NCBI GenBank assembly: GCA_014382085.1
Contig: JACNKJ010000203.1
Span: forward strand, 1 to 9,917
Reading direction: 5' to 3'
Length of the DNA stretch: 9,917 bases
From: a bacterium
GTDB lineage: Bacteria > Krumholzibacteriota > Krumholzibacteriia > JACNKJ01
Part shown: one piece after another, positions 1-6,249 of the stretch
Layout: every line of letters starts with the position of its first letter
Numbering within the stretch: the first letter of the stretch is position 1
Notes under the pieces: model-generated
Seen by the model: the letters and a program-made list of their open reading frames with translations, nothing else
Databases searched by the model: none
Told to the model about the DNA's origin: nothing
Translations under genes and position numbers: made by a program

Positions 1-1515
1 TCTTTCGTGCCCAACATTCCCGAAGCCATCAGTGCCATGCTGGCGGTGACCTCGCTCGGGGCTATCTGGTCTTCGGCCTCGCCGGATTTCGGCATCGACG
101 GAGTGGTGGACCGCTTCGGGCAGATCGAACCCAAGTTCCTGCTTGTGGCCGACGGCTATCGCTACAAGAACAGAGTTTTCTCCTCCAAGGAAAAATTGCG
201 CGGCGTTCTCGACGGCCTGCCCACGGTGGAACGCACCCTGGTGATTCCCTACACCGAGGACGAACCCGATTTCAGCGAGTTCGAGAACACACAGAGTTTC
301 CGCAACTTCATCGCCAGCTGCCCTCTTGGCGAAATGGAATTTCCACGCTTCTCCTTCGACCACCCGATCTACATTCTTTTCAGCTCGGGGACCACGGGCA
401 AACCCAAGTGCATTACCCATGGTGCGGGTGGCACATTGTTGCAGCACCTGAAAGAGCATCAACTGCATACCGATCTCGCCGCCGGCGATCGTTTCTTCTA
501 CTTCACCACCACCGGCTGGATGATGTGGAATTGGCTGGTCACGGGTTTGGCCACAAGCGCGACCTTGGTGCTTTTCGACGGGAATCCTTTTTATCCCGGA
601 CCCGACGCACTTTGGGATATGGCTGAAGAGGAGAAGCTCGATATCTTCGGCACTAGCGCCAAGTATATCGATGCCTGCAAAAAGGCGGGGGTGCATCCCG
701 CGCGGACTCATGATCTACCGAACCTTCGCGTGCTCTGTTCAACAGGTTCACCCTTGGCACCTGAATCCTTCGACTACGTCTATCAGCAGGTGAAGAGCGA
801 TGTGCAGCTGGCCTCCATCGCCGGCGGCACGGATATCGTGAGTTGCTTCATGTTGGGCTGCCCGATTCTACCCGTGTGGCGCGGTGAAATTCAGGGACGC
901 GGTTTGGGTATGGCGGTGGAGGTCTTCGACGAAGCGGGGGTTCACGTAACCGGACGCCCCGGCGAACTGGTCTGCACGCGTCCGGCGCCCTCCATGCCGG
1001 TGGGATTCTGGGGCGATGTCGACGGCTCGCGCTACCGCGCCGCCTACTTCGAGAAGTACGTCAACATCTGGCATCATGGTGATCTGGTGGAGCTGACGGA
1101 ACGGGGCGGTATCATTATATACGGTCGTAGCGACGCCACTTTGAATCCGGGCGGCGTCCGCATCGGCACGGCCGAGATCTACCGGCAGGTGGAGAAGCTG
1201 GAAGAAGTGGTGGAGGCCATCGTGGTGGGCCAGCAGTGGGACGGCGATGAGCGCGTGTTGCTTTTCCTGCGTCTGCGCGAGGATGTCGTGCTGGATGAAG
1301 CCCTCGCGGGCCGCATCAAGCGACAGATTCGCGACAACACCACACCCCGTCATGTTCCGGCGGTCATTGCTCAAGTTGAAGATATTCCGCGCACGCGCAG
1401 TGGCAAAATTTCCGAAATCGCCGTACGCGATGTGATCCACGGCCGCGAGGTCGCCAACAGCGATGCCTTGGCCAATCCTGAAGCGCTAGACTTTTTCCGG
1501 CACTGGAAGGAATAG
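1..1515 (+). CDS. aacS: Acetoacetyl-CoA synthetase (acetoacetate-CoA ligase), 5'-truncated
   Basis: This ANL-superfamily adenylating enzyme activates acetoacetate with ATP and CoA to acetoacetyl-CoA in the cytoplasm, linking ketone-body or polyhydroxybutyrate breakdown to central metabolism. The frame is open from base 1, so the start lies outside the window. The 504 codons seen compare with about 650 for the family, so roughly 145 N-terminal residues are missing. Visible are the family segment MPNIPEA at the edge, the AMP-binding P-loop SSGTTGKPK (nt 382-408), the aromatic TTTGWMMWNWL block (about 508-540), the GDLVEL and YGRSDATLNPGG hinge region (1078-1155), and the C-terminal RTRSGKISE motif whose Lys (1405-1407) is the expected catalytic lysine. 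The C-terminal NPEALDFF element is typical of AacS rather than acetyl-CoA synthetase. It ends in TAG, 39 nt before the next start, so co-transcription with the propeller gene is possible. Confidence 0.95.
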   Translation, partial: SFVPNIPEAISAMLAVTSLGAIWSSASPDFGIDGVVDRFGQIEPKFLLVADGYRYKNRVFSSKEKLRGVLDGLPTVERTLVIPYTEDEPDFSEFENTQSFRNFIASCPLGEMEFPRFSFDHPIYILFSSGTTGKPKCITHGAGGTLLQHLKEHQLHTDLAAGDRFFYFTTTGWMMWNWLVTGLATSATLVLFDGNPFYPGPDALWDMAEEEKLDIFGTSAKYIDACKKAGVHPARTHDLPNLRVLCSTGSPLAPESFDYVYQQVKSDVQLASIAGGTDIVSCFMLGCPILPVWRGEIQGRGLGMAVEVFDEAGVHVTGRPGELVCTRPAPSMPVGFWGDVDGSRYRAAYFEKYVNIWHHGDLVELTERGGIIIYGRSDATLNPGGVRIGTAEIYRQVEKLEEVVEAIVVGQQWDGDERVLLFLRLREDVVLDEALAGRIKRQIRDNTTPRHVPAVIAQVEDIPRTRSGKISEIAVRDVIHGREVANSDALANPEALDFFRHWKE

Positions 1516-1540
1516 GTCTCTCAAGCCATCGGACATATTG

Positions 1541-1547
1541 AAGGGAG
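1541..1547 (+). promoter_or_regulatory. Ribosome binding site fixing the start of the PD40 protein
   Basis: AAGGGAG lies 7 nt before the ATG at 1555 but only 1 nt before the in-frame ATG at 1549. This favours the second ATG as the true start. Confidence 0.6.
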
Positions 1548-1554
1548 TATGACC

Positions 1555-2445
1555 ATGCGCATTCGTACTCTGCTTGGAATTCTTCTCGCCCTTGCCATCC
1601 CTGCCAGCGCAAACTCTGCCAATCGCTTAAGCGATCATCCCGCCCAGGAAGGTTTTCCCACCTGGTCCCCAGATGGCAGCCAAATCGCTTTCTCGCGATA
1701 CGGAGGAGACGAGGCGCCTGAGGTGACGGGGCTTTGGGTCATGGCACCGGATGGGAGCGATCTAAGGCGATTGACCACCGTGATTGCTGAGCATCCGAAT
1801 TGGTCGCCCGACGGCACTTACATTGCCTTCGACGGGGACTATGGCAACTCCATCCAGTTGATTTCTTCCTCCGGCGGCCTTCCCATTCGAATTGTACCGG
1901 AATTGATTCCCGTGGAGCACGGGGGCCAGCCCAAGTGGTCGCCCGACGGTCGGACCATCGTCTTCAAGGAAAATGAAAATCTCTGGCTTCTCGATATCTC
2001 CACGGGCCGAATCAAACTGATCTTTAATGAAAAAAATAAGCAGCCCATTCCCCTTTGCTGGTCACTAGATGGCCAGGAAGTGTTTGTTCGCATGCGCGTG
2101 GCCAACACAGGTGACTCCGGGATCTGGGCCATATCCCTGGATGGGCGGGACGCCTGGAAAGTCACCTCCGAGGAAGAGGGGAGCTATCGTTATGCCGACC
2201 TGTCTCCCGACGGCAGCTTGCTCACCGTAGTCTGCTGTGAGGGAAGGAACTGCACACTCTGGGCCATGTCACCCTTGGGAGGTCCGCGAATTCCCCTGAC
2301 CTCGCACTCGGGATACGACGACGGGCCCGTCTGGTCTCCTGACGGCCAGACGATCGCCTTTGTCAGCACACGGGCTGGCAGTTTCGACATCTGGTCGATG
2401 GAGGTCGATACGCAGGCCATTCGACAGGAACTATCGCTGGACTAA
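1555..2445 (+). CDS. Secreted TolB-like PD40 beta-propeller protein
   Basis: Predicted 296-residue exported protein. The N-terminus (MRIRTLLGILLALAIPASA) is a classical Sec signal peptide with cleavage likely around residue 19-23. The rest is six PD40 (WD40-like TolB) repeats marked by WSPDG at residues 37-41, 83-87, 128-132 and 260-264, and by the variants WSLDG (169-173) and LSPDG (216-220). This suggests a single six-bladed propeller. The N-terminal domain of genuine TolB is absent, and no pal or tol genes adjoin, so it should not be called TolB. Such propellers usually act as periplasmic or surface protein-interaction scaffolds; the ligand cannot be told. A Cys pair (227-228) plus Cys 233 might form a disulfide after export. 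It may share the aacS transcript. Its TAA overlaps the stop codon of the convergent glycosyltransferase gene. Confidence 0.85.
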   Translation: MRIRTLLGILLALAIPASANSANRLSDHPAQEGFPTWSPDGSQIAFSRYGGDEAPEVTGLWVMAPDGSDLRRLTTVIAEHPNWSPDGTYIAFDGDYGNSIQLISSSGGLPIRIVPELIPVEHGGQPKWSPDGRTIVFKENENLWLLDISTGRIKLIFNEKNKQPIPLCWSLDGQEVFVRMRVANTGDSGIWAISLDGRDAWKVTSEEEGSYRYADLSPDGSLLTVVCCEGRNCTLWAMSPLGGPRIPLTSHSGYDDGPVWSPDGQTIAFVSTRAGSFDIWSMEVDTQAIRQELSLD

Positions 2446-3650
2446 GCCAGCAGGCTTTCCCAGATGGCTTCAGTTTTCTTGAAGACAGATTCCCATCCGA
2501 AGTCGGCGAGATTCATCGGCTCAAGCGCGGGAGCACCTAATGATCGGGACATTGCGCGGACTAGATTATGCACGAACTCGGGCAGGTCTTCCTCTACCGG
2601 CTCATCGATACTGCGAAGACCCGGCATGGGCACGGATGTCAGCGCCGTACCGGCCGCCGGCGCAATGCGATCGCGTACGCCGGGCAGATCCGTTGCCACC
2701 AGTTTACAGCCGCAGGCCAGCGCTTCCACCAGCACAAGAGGCACGCCTTCGTAGAAAGAGGGCAGTGCCAGAATCTCAACCTTTCGCAAGAGCGCTCCCA
2801 GCGAGGCCTGATCGAGCATGCCGTGGTAGGTGGTTCCGCCCATTCCGCTCAATCGACGTTCGATGTTTTTCGCTTCGGCTCCGCCTCCACTTCCGGCCAC
2901 GTGCAGCTCGACGCTCCGCTTTTCCTCGCGCAGGCGATCGAAGGCGTCCAGCAACCATGGCAGGCCCTTAGCCCGGCTGAGCTTGCCCACATATACAATT
3001 CGACCCGAGTCGTCCCCCTTGCGACCCTTGCGATGGAAATGATCCTCTCGATAGCCCGACGAAACTACGTGGATACGATCCAGGCTCGCCTTCAGGCCTT
3101 CCGCCAAACTGATGGCATGTTCGGCGCTGAGCACTTGAAATCGCTCGGCGCGGGCGCAGCCTTCCTTGACCTCGTCGGCCAGCTGCGGGCAGAGCTTCAT
3201 CTGGCGAAGTCCCGTGGCGTGGCATTGGATGAGTTGCGGAATTTCCGGGGCGATGTCCTTCACCATTGAACTGAGCAACCAGAGATGATGGCTATGAATG
3301 ATATCGGGTTTGAAATCGTCGATGATGCGTTTCAAATGTTCCCGCCATGCGTGACGATATCGCTCGAGCATACCCGCAGACATTTCGGAAAAGCGAGTGC
3401 TGGGATAGGGCATGACATCGCTCATGCCGGGTACGGGAAAATCCAGTGGAGGGCTTTCGAAAAGTAGGGGGTGAATGCTTGCCGAGTCCAAGCCGCCGAT
3501 GTCCGGTCTGGGGTCGGAAGCGGGGCTTCCTAAAATCACTGCCGGCTTCCATCCGAATTTGGCCGAAAACCGGACCTGGGAATCTAGAGTTACACCGCTT
3601 CCGGTCCTACCGGGGCGCTGTGAAAGCAGATACAAGACTTTCCGAGTCAT
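2442..3650 (-). CDS. Glycosyltransferase family 4 (GT-B fold)
   Basis: Cytoplasmic retaining glycosyltransferase that would move a sugar from a nucleotide-sugar donor to an acceptor, most likely for surface polysaccharide or glycoconjugate assembly. The N-terminal Rossmann-like half has VLYLLSQRPGRTGSG at the start and an IIHSHHLW segment (residues about 117-124). The C-terminal donor domain begins near IVYVGKLSRAKG (218-229) and carries the GT4 signature FYEGVPLVLVE, with the E-x7-E pair at 301 and 309, followed by DLPGVRD. No membrane segment or signal peptide is seen. The start is uncertain. The ATG at 3650 gives 402 residues with a weak GAGA-type site. A GTG at 3662 adds four residues, and its AAAGGG lies only about 2 nt away. 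No other polysaccharide genes adjoin, so donor and acceptor are unknown. It converges on the PD40 gene with a 3-nt overlap. Confidence 0.9.
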   Translation of the reverse strand: MTRKVLYLLSQRPGRTGSGVTLDSQVRFSAKFGWKPAVILGSPASDPRPDIGGLDSASIHPLLFESPPLDFPVPGMSDVMPYPSTRFSEMSAGMLERYRHAWREHLKRIIDDFKPDIIHSHHLWLLSSMVKDIAPEIPQLIQCHATGLRQMKLCPQLADEVKEGCARAERFQVLSAEHAISLAEGLKASLDRIHVVSSGYREDHFHRKGRKGDDSGRIVYVGKLSRAKGLPWLLDAFDRLREEKRSVELHVAGSGGGAEAKNIERRLSGMGGTTYHGMLDQASLGALLRKVEILALPSFYEGVPLVLVEALACGCKLVATDLPGVRDRIAPAAGTALTSVPMPGLRSIDEPVEEDLPEFVHNLVRAMSRSLGAPALEPMNLADFGWESVFKKTEAIWESLLA

Positions 3651-3668
3651 TTTCTCGCACACTGCCCT

Positions 3669-3696
3669 TTGACGGGGTTCTTTTCTCTGCTAATGT
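3669..3696 (+). promoter_or_regulatory. Candidate sigma70-type promoter upstream of the DUF3078 gene
   Basis: TTGACG (3669-3674), a 16-nt spacer, then TAATGT (3691-3696) preceded by TGC, which resembles an extended -10. The -35 is close to consensus and the -10 is poor. It would give a leader of roughly 155 nt before the ATG at 3857. The spacer also holds a reverse-strand TATGAT (3790-3785) that could serve the glycosyltransferase gene, but without a good -35. Confidence 0.3.
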
Positions 3697-3842
3697 GACT
3701 TGCGAGACTCCGGCCCTGTCTACTTCTTTGCGGCCCGGCATCCGCCGGAGATTCTTCGGGGTGTCGCGCGACATGTGCTCGCCTATCATACGGGCCAACT
3801 CCCCAATCGCTGATACATTGAACGCGCATCAAGCGCAATCGC

Positions 3843-3848
3843 AAAGGA
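3843..3848 (+). promoter_or_regulatory. Ribosome binding site fixing the start of the DUF3078 protein
   Basis: AAAGGA lies 8 nt before the ATG at 3857 but overlaps the in-frame ATG at 3848, so 3857 is preferred. A further AAGGA (3865-3869) precedes an in-frame ATG at 3875, but that start would remove the basic residue of the signal peptide. Confidence 0.5.
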
Positions 3849-3856
3849 TGACGACG

Positions 3857-4756
3857 ATGTCGACAAGGATTTTAATGGCCGCACTCTGCGTCCTGAGTCT
3901 AACAGCCCTGGCCGGTGCCGAGGGTTGGGAAAAAACCGCAGATATCAATTTATCTCTCAATCAGAGTGGTTATGGCGATTCCTGGACGGGTGGCGAGTAC
4001 GGTGCGATCAATTGGACCTTCAATGCTAACTTGAACGCCGCCAAGACGCTAAGCGAAACCTGGCGCAGCGAAAACAACCTGAAGCTCAGCTATGGTCAGA
4101 CTCACAGCCAGTATCTGGATGCGGATGGCGCTCGGACATGGGCATCCCCAGAGAAATCTGCCGACCGTATCTTCTTCGAATCGCTGCTGCGCATGACCCT
4201 CGGCAAACTCGCCGACCCCTATGGCGCTTTCACCCTGGAAAGCCAGTTCCTGGATTCCAGCGATGGCTTGGGCCGCGATCTCATGTTCAACCCCATGACG
4301 CTCACCGAATCGGTAGGCCTGGGTCGCTCCTTCATGGAGGCGGAAGATCAGAAGCTCTTCTCCCGCGTAGGGTTCGCACTCCGTCAGAACATGGTAAAAA
4401 CTTTTGTGAACGCGACCGACGAAACGGATGAGGCTACCGAAAGCATGACCAGCAACGATGGCGGCATCGAGTGGGTGACCGACTATGAGCGCGTCTTCGG
4501 CGAAGACCTGAAAGTTGTTTCCAAGCTGCGCGCTTTCAAAGCGCTCTACTTCTCAGAATCCGATGCCCTGGTCGGCTTGCCGAATGAGGACTATTGGGAG
4601 GCCGTGGACATGGCCTGGGAAACCACGCTTAGCGCATCGGTGGCCAAGTATGTTCAGGTGAGCCTTTTCTTCGAACTGCTTTACGACAAAGAGGTCGAGT
4701 TGCGCGGCCGCTATCGCGAGACTCTCGGCCTGGGACTCACTTACCAGTTGTTTTAA
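3857..4756 (+). CDS. DUF3078-type outer-membrane beta-barrel protein
   Basis: Predicted 299-residue exported protein. Residues 1-21 form a Sec signal peptide with one Arg, a hydrophobic core and an AGA cleavage site before EGW. The mature part has alternating polar and hydrophobic strands rich in aromatic residues, with no hydrophobic helix. It opens with a KTADINLSLNQSGYGDSW block followed by GAINWTFNANLN, which matches the pattern of DUF3078 proteins. It ends ...LGLTYQLF with a terminal Phe, the usual signal recognised by the BAM outer-membrane assembly machinery. This points to an outer-membrane barrel of unknown function; DUF3078 itself has no assigned role. The reading frame stays open for about 400 nt upstream, but that part is antisense to the glycosyltransferase gene and non-coding in character. 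The stop lies 44 nt before mscL, so the two could share a transcript. Confidence 0.8.
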   Translation: MSTRILMAALCVLSLTALAGAEGWEKTADINLSLNQSGYGDSWTGGEYGAINWTFNANLNAAKTLSETWRSENNLKLSYGQTHSQYLDADGARTWASPEKSADRIFFESLLRMTLGKLADPYGAFTLESQFLDSSDGLGRDLMFNPMTLTESVGLGRSFMEAEDQKLFSRVGFALRQNMVKTFVNATDETDEATESMTSNDGGIEWVTDYERVFGEDLKVVSKLRAFKALYFSESDALVGLPNEDYWEAVDMAWETTLSASVAKYVQVSLFFELLYDKEVELRGRYRETLGLGLTYQLF

Positions 4757-4789
4757 ATCCAAAGCCTCCGGTGCATGTGTGCCGGGATG

Positions 4790-4795
4790 AGGAGG
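4790..4795 (+). promoter_or_regulatory. Strong mscL ribosome binding site, with a hairpin just upstream
   Basis: AGGAGG lies 5 nt before the ATG at 4801 and is near consensus; it rules out an in-frame upstream GTG at 4771. At 4768-4785 a 7-bp hairpin with two wobble pairs (CCGGTGC/GTGCCGG, loop ATGT) sits 4 nt before the site and could influence ribosome access. It has no T tract, so it is not a terminator. Confidence 0.6.
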
Positions 4796-4800
4796 AATTG

Positions 4801-5259
4801 ATGCTCAAGGAATTCAAGGAATTTGCCGTGAAGGGCAACGTGGTCGACATGGCCGTCGGTATTATCATCGGTGCGGCATTTGGTGCCATCATCAAGTCGC
4901 TCGTGGCCGACGTGCTTATGCCACCCATCGGCATGCTTCTGGGCGATGTTGACTTCGCCAACCTGTACGTCGTGCTCAAGCAGGGCGCGGCAGTGGCCGC
5001 TCCTTACGCTTCCCTAGCCGATGCGCAGGCCGCCGGCGCCGTGACCATCAACTACGGTGTCTTCATCAACAACATCATCAGCTTTCTGATCGTGGCCTTC
5101 GCGGTTTTCATGCTGATCCGCAACATCAACAAGATGAAGCGTGAAGAGGAAGCCCCGGCTGCAGAACCTACCACCAAGGACTGCCCGCACTGCTTCAGCA
5201 CCATTTCCATCAAGGCCCTACGCTGCCCGAATTGCACCTCGGAAATCGCCAAAGCCTAA
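4801..5259 (+). CDS. mscL: Large-conductance mechanosensitive channel MscL with C-terminal CxxC...CxxC module
   Basis: Inner-membrane pentameric channel that opens near lytic membrane tension and releases solutes after hypo-osmotic shock. The 152-residue protein starts with the conserved amphipathic N-terminal helix (MLKEFKEFAVKGNVVDMAVG) and the TM1 pore helix (about 15-45, ending ADVLMPPIG). A periplasmic loop of the long type (about 50-82) follows, then NYGVFINNIISFLIVAFAVFML as TM2 (about 85-107) and a basic segment (NINKMKREEE). The usual C-terminal cytoplasmic helix is replaced by an Ala/Pro linker and a cysteine module: CPHC at 128-131 and CPNC at 142-145, ten residues apart. The four Cys resemble a zinc ribbon. 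Similar tails occur in a subset of MscL proteins, to my knowledge. A strong terminator follows 10 nt after the stop. The neighbours are two further mechanosensitive channel genes. Confidence 0.96.
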   Translation: MLKEFKEFAVKGNVVDMAVGIIIGAAFGAIIKSLVADVLMPPIGMLLGDVDFANLYVVLKQGAAVAAPYASLADAQAAGAVTINYGVFINNIISFLIVAFAVFMLIRNINKMKREEEAPAAEPTTKDCPHCFSTISIKALRCPNCTSEIAKA

Positions 5260-5269
5260 CTGATTTCTG

Positions 5270-5301
5270 AGTCCTGGCGCCTTCAGGCGCCAGGACTTTT
5301 T
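5270..5301 (+). terminator. Strong intrinsic terminator after mscL
   Basis: A perfect 12-bp GC-rich stem (left arm 5270-5281, right arm 5286-5297) with a TTCA tetraloop is followed by a run of T (5297-5301). It lies 10 nt after the mscL stop and only 4 nt before the mscS ribosome binding site (AAAGGA, 5306-5311). It should therefore control or limit read-through into mscS. Confidence 0.9.
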
Positions 5302-5317
5302 CCTGAAAGGACTGTCG

Positions 5318-6124
5318 ATGGAGAACGTGACTCAAACACTCATCGATTTCGCGACCACATACGGCCTGAAGGTCCTTGGCGCGATTCTGATTCTGATTAT
5401 CGGTCGGATCGTGGCCGGCTGGGCACGCAAACTTGTTGTGCGGCTTATGAAGAAGAGCGCAGTGGATAAGGCTATCCAGGGCTTTGTACGCGGACTGGTT
5501 TATTATCTGATTATCATCTTCACCTGGATCGCCGTGCTCAATAAGTTCGGCGTGGAAACCGCCTCACTTGTGGCCGTACTTGGAATGGCGGGCTTTGCCG
5601 TGGGTTTTGCCCTGCAGGGCAGTTTGTCCAATTTTGCTGCGGGCATCATGCTGCTGATTTTCCGGCCCTTCAAAATTGGTGATTACGTCGATATCGCCGG
5701 CACTTCAGGTACGGTGAAAGATCTGCAGCTTTTCGTGACTATCATGAACACACCCGACAACATTCGCATCATAGTTCCCAACGGGCAGGTCTTCGGCAGC
5801 ATTATCAAGAACTACTCCGCCGAAAATACGCGACGCGTGGATCTAGTCGTAGGTATCGGTTACGGTTCCGATATCAAGAAGGCCGAGAAGGTGATGCGAG
5901 ACATCGTGACGGCCGACAGCCGCGTGCTCAAGGATCCGGAGCCGCAGATCGCCGTGGCCGAACTGGCCGATTCCAGCGTGAATTTCGTACTTCGACCCTG
6001 GGTGAAGAAGGAAGACTATTGGGCTGTCAAATTTGACGTGACCGAAAAGATCAAGGAACGATTCGACGCCGAGGGTATTGAGATTCCTTTCCCTCAGATG
6101 GTCATGCACAAGGGCGAAGCCTAG
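5318..6124 (+). CDS. mscS: Small-conductance mechanosensitive channel, MscS family
   Basis: Inner-membrane heptameric channel that opens at moderate tension and relieves hypo-osmotic stress. At 268 residues it is close to E. coli MscS (286) and is of the compact three-helix type. TM1 is about residues 15-35 (LKVLGAILILIIGRIVAGW) and TM2 about 58-75. The pore helix TM3 (about 82-113) contains the Gly/Ala-rich MAGFAVGFALQGSLSNFAAG. The MscS beta domain follows (FRPFKIGDYVDIAG, then NTPDNIRIIVPNGQVFGSII, 144-163), and then the alpha/beta cytoplasmic cage ending IEIPFPQ (254-260), the usual C-terminal motif. AAAGGA precedes the ATG by 6 nt. A strong terminator directly upstream leaves no space for its own promoter, so expression must come from read-through or from a promoter inside mscL. 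The stop region is three consecutive in-frame stops, TAG TAG TAA. Confidence 0.94.
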   Translation: MENVTQTLIDFATTYGLKVLGAILILIIGRIVAGWARKLVVRLMKKSAVDKAIQGFVRGLVYYLIIIFTWIAVLNKFGVETASLVAVLGMAGFAVGFALQGSLSNFAAGIMLLIFRPFKIGDYVDIAGTSGTVKDLQLFVTIMNTPDNIRIIVPNGQVFGSIIKNYSAENTRRVDLVVGIGYGSDIKKAEKVMRDIVTADSRVLKDPEPQIAVAELADSSVNFVLRPWVKKEDYWAVKFDVTEKIKERFDAEGIEIPFPQMVMHKGEA

Positions 6125-6133
6125 TAGTAATAC

Positions 6134-6196
6134 GTGTTCTTCCTGCCGCTGGTGGGGCTCATCGTATGGTTTTTCATTGGGCCGAAGAAGAGTTAA
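6134..6196 (+). other. Possible 20-residue membrane microprotein or gene remnant
   Basis: Immediately after the triple stop of mscS, in the same frame, a short open stretch from a GTG at 6134 to a TAA at 6194 encodes FFLPLVGLIVWFFIGPKKS. This is one hydrophobic segment with a positively charged tail, as in a single-pass small membrane protein. There is no convincing Shine-Dalgarno sequence before the GTG, and it is far too short for codon statistics. It could equally be the fossil 3' end of an older gene. It is reported only as a candidate. Confidence 0.15.
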
Positions 6197-6224
6197 GCCG
6201 CACGGAATTTCTGAAGAGATTCGA

Positions 6225-6247
6225 AACGCCCCCCGATTGGGGGCGTT
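6225..6247. terminator. Hairpin terminator between convergent channel genes
   Basis: AACGCCCCC (6225-6233) pairs with GGGGGCGTT (6239-6247) in a 9-bp stem around the loop CGATT. On the + strand it is followed by a T-rich TTCTTTA; on the - strand the tail is weaker. It sits 100 nt after the mscS stop and directly after the stop of the reverse-strand channel gene at 6250. It probably serves both genes and works better for mscS. Confidence 0.75.
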
Positions 6248-6249
6248 CT

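Noticed and set aside
868..1440. Long open frame on the minus strand inside aacS
   Set aside because: It is antisense to unmistakable AacS motifs and has no family resemblance or ribosome binding site of its own.
2568..3269. Open frame of 233 codons on the plus strand opposite the glycosyltransferase
   Set aside because: The minus-strand reading has the GT4 E-x7-E signature and sensible domains; the plus-strand reading is a composition shadow.
3446..3856. Possible longer N-terminus for the DUF3078 protein
   Set aside because: The extension overlaps the glycosyltransferase gene antisense, would bury the signal peptide internally, and a good ribosome binding site supports 3857.
4768..4785. 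Hairpin before mscL as a terminator or riboswitch
   Set aside because: It is only 7 bp with two wobble pairs, no T tract and no recognisable aptamer core; at most it may modulate ribosome access.
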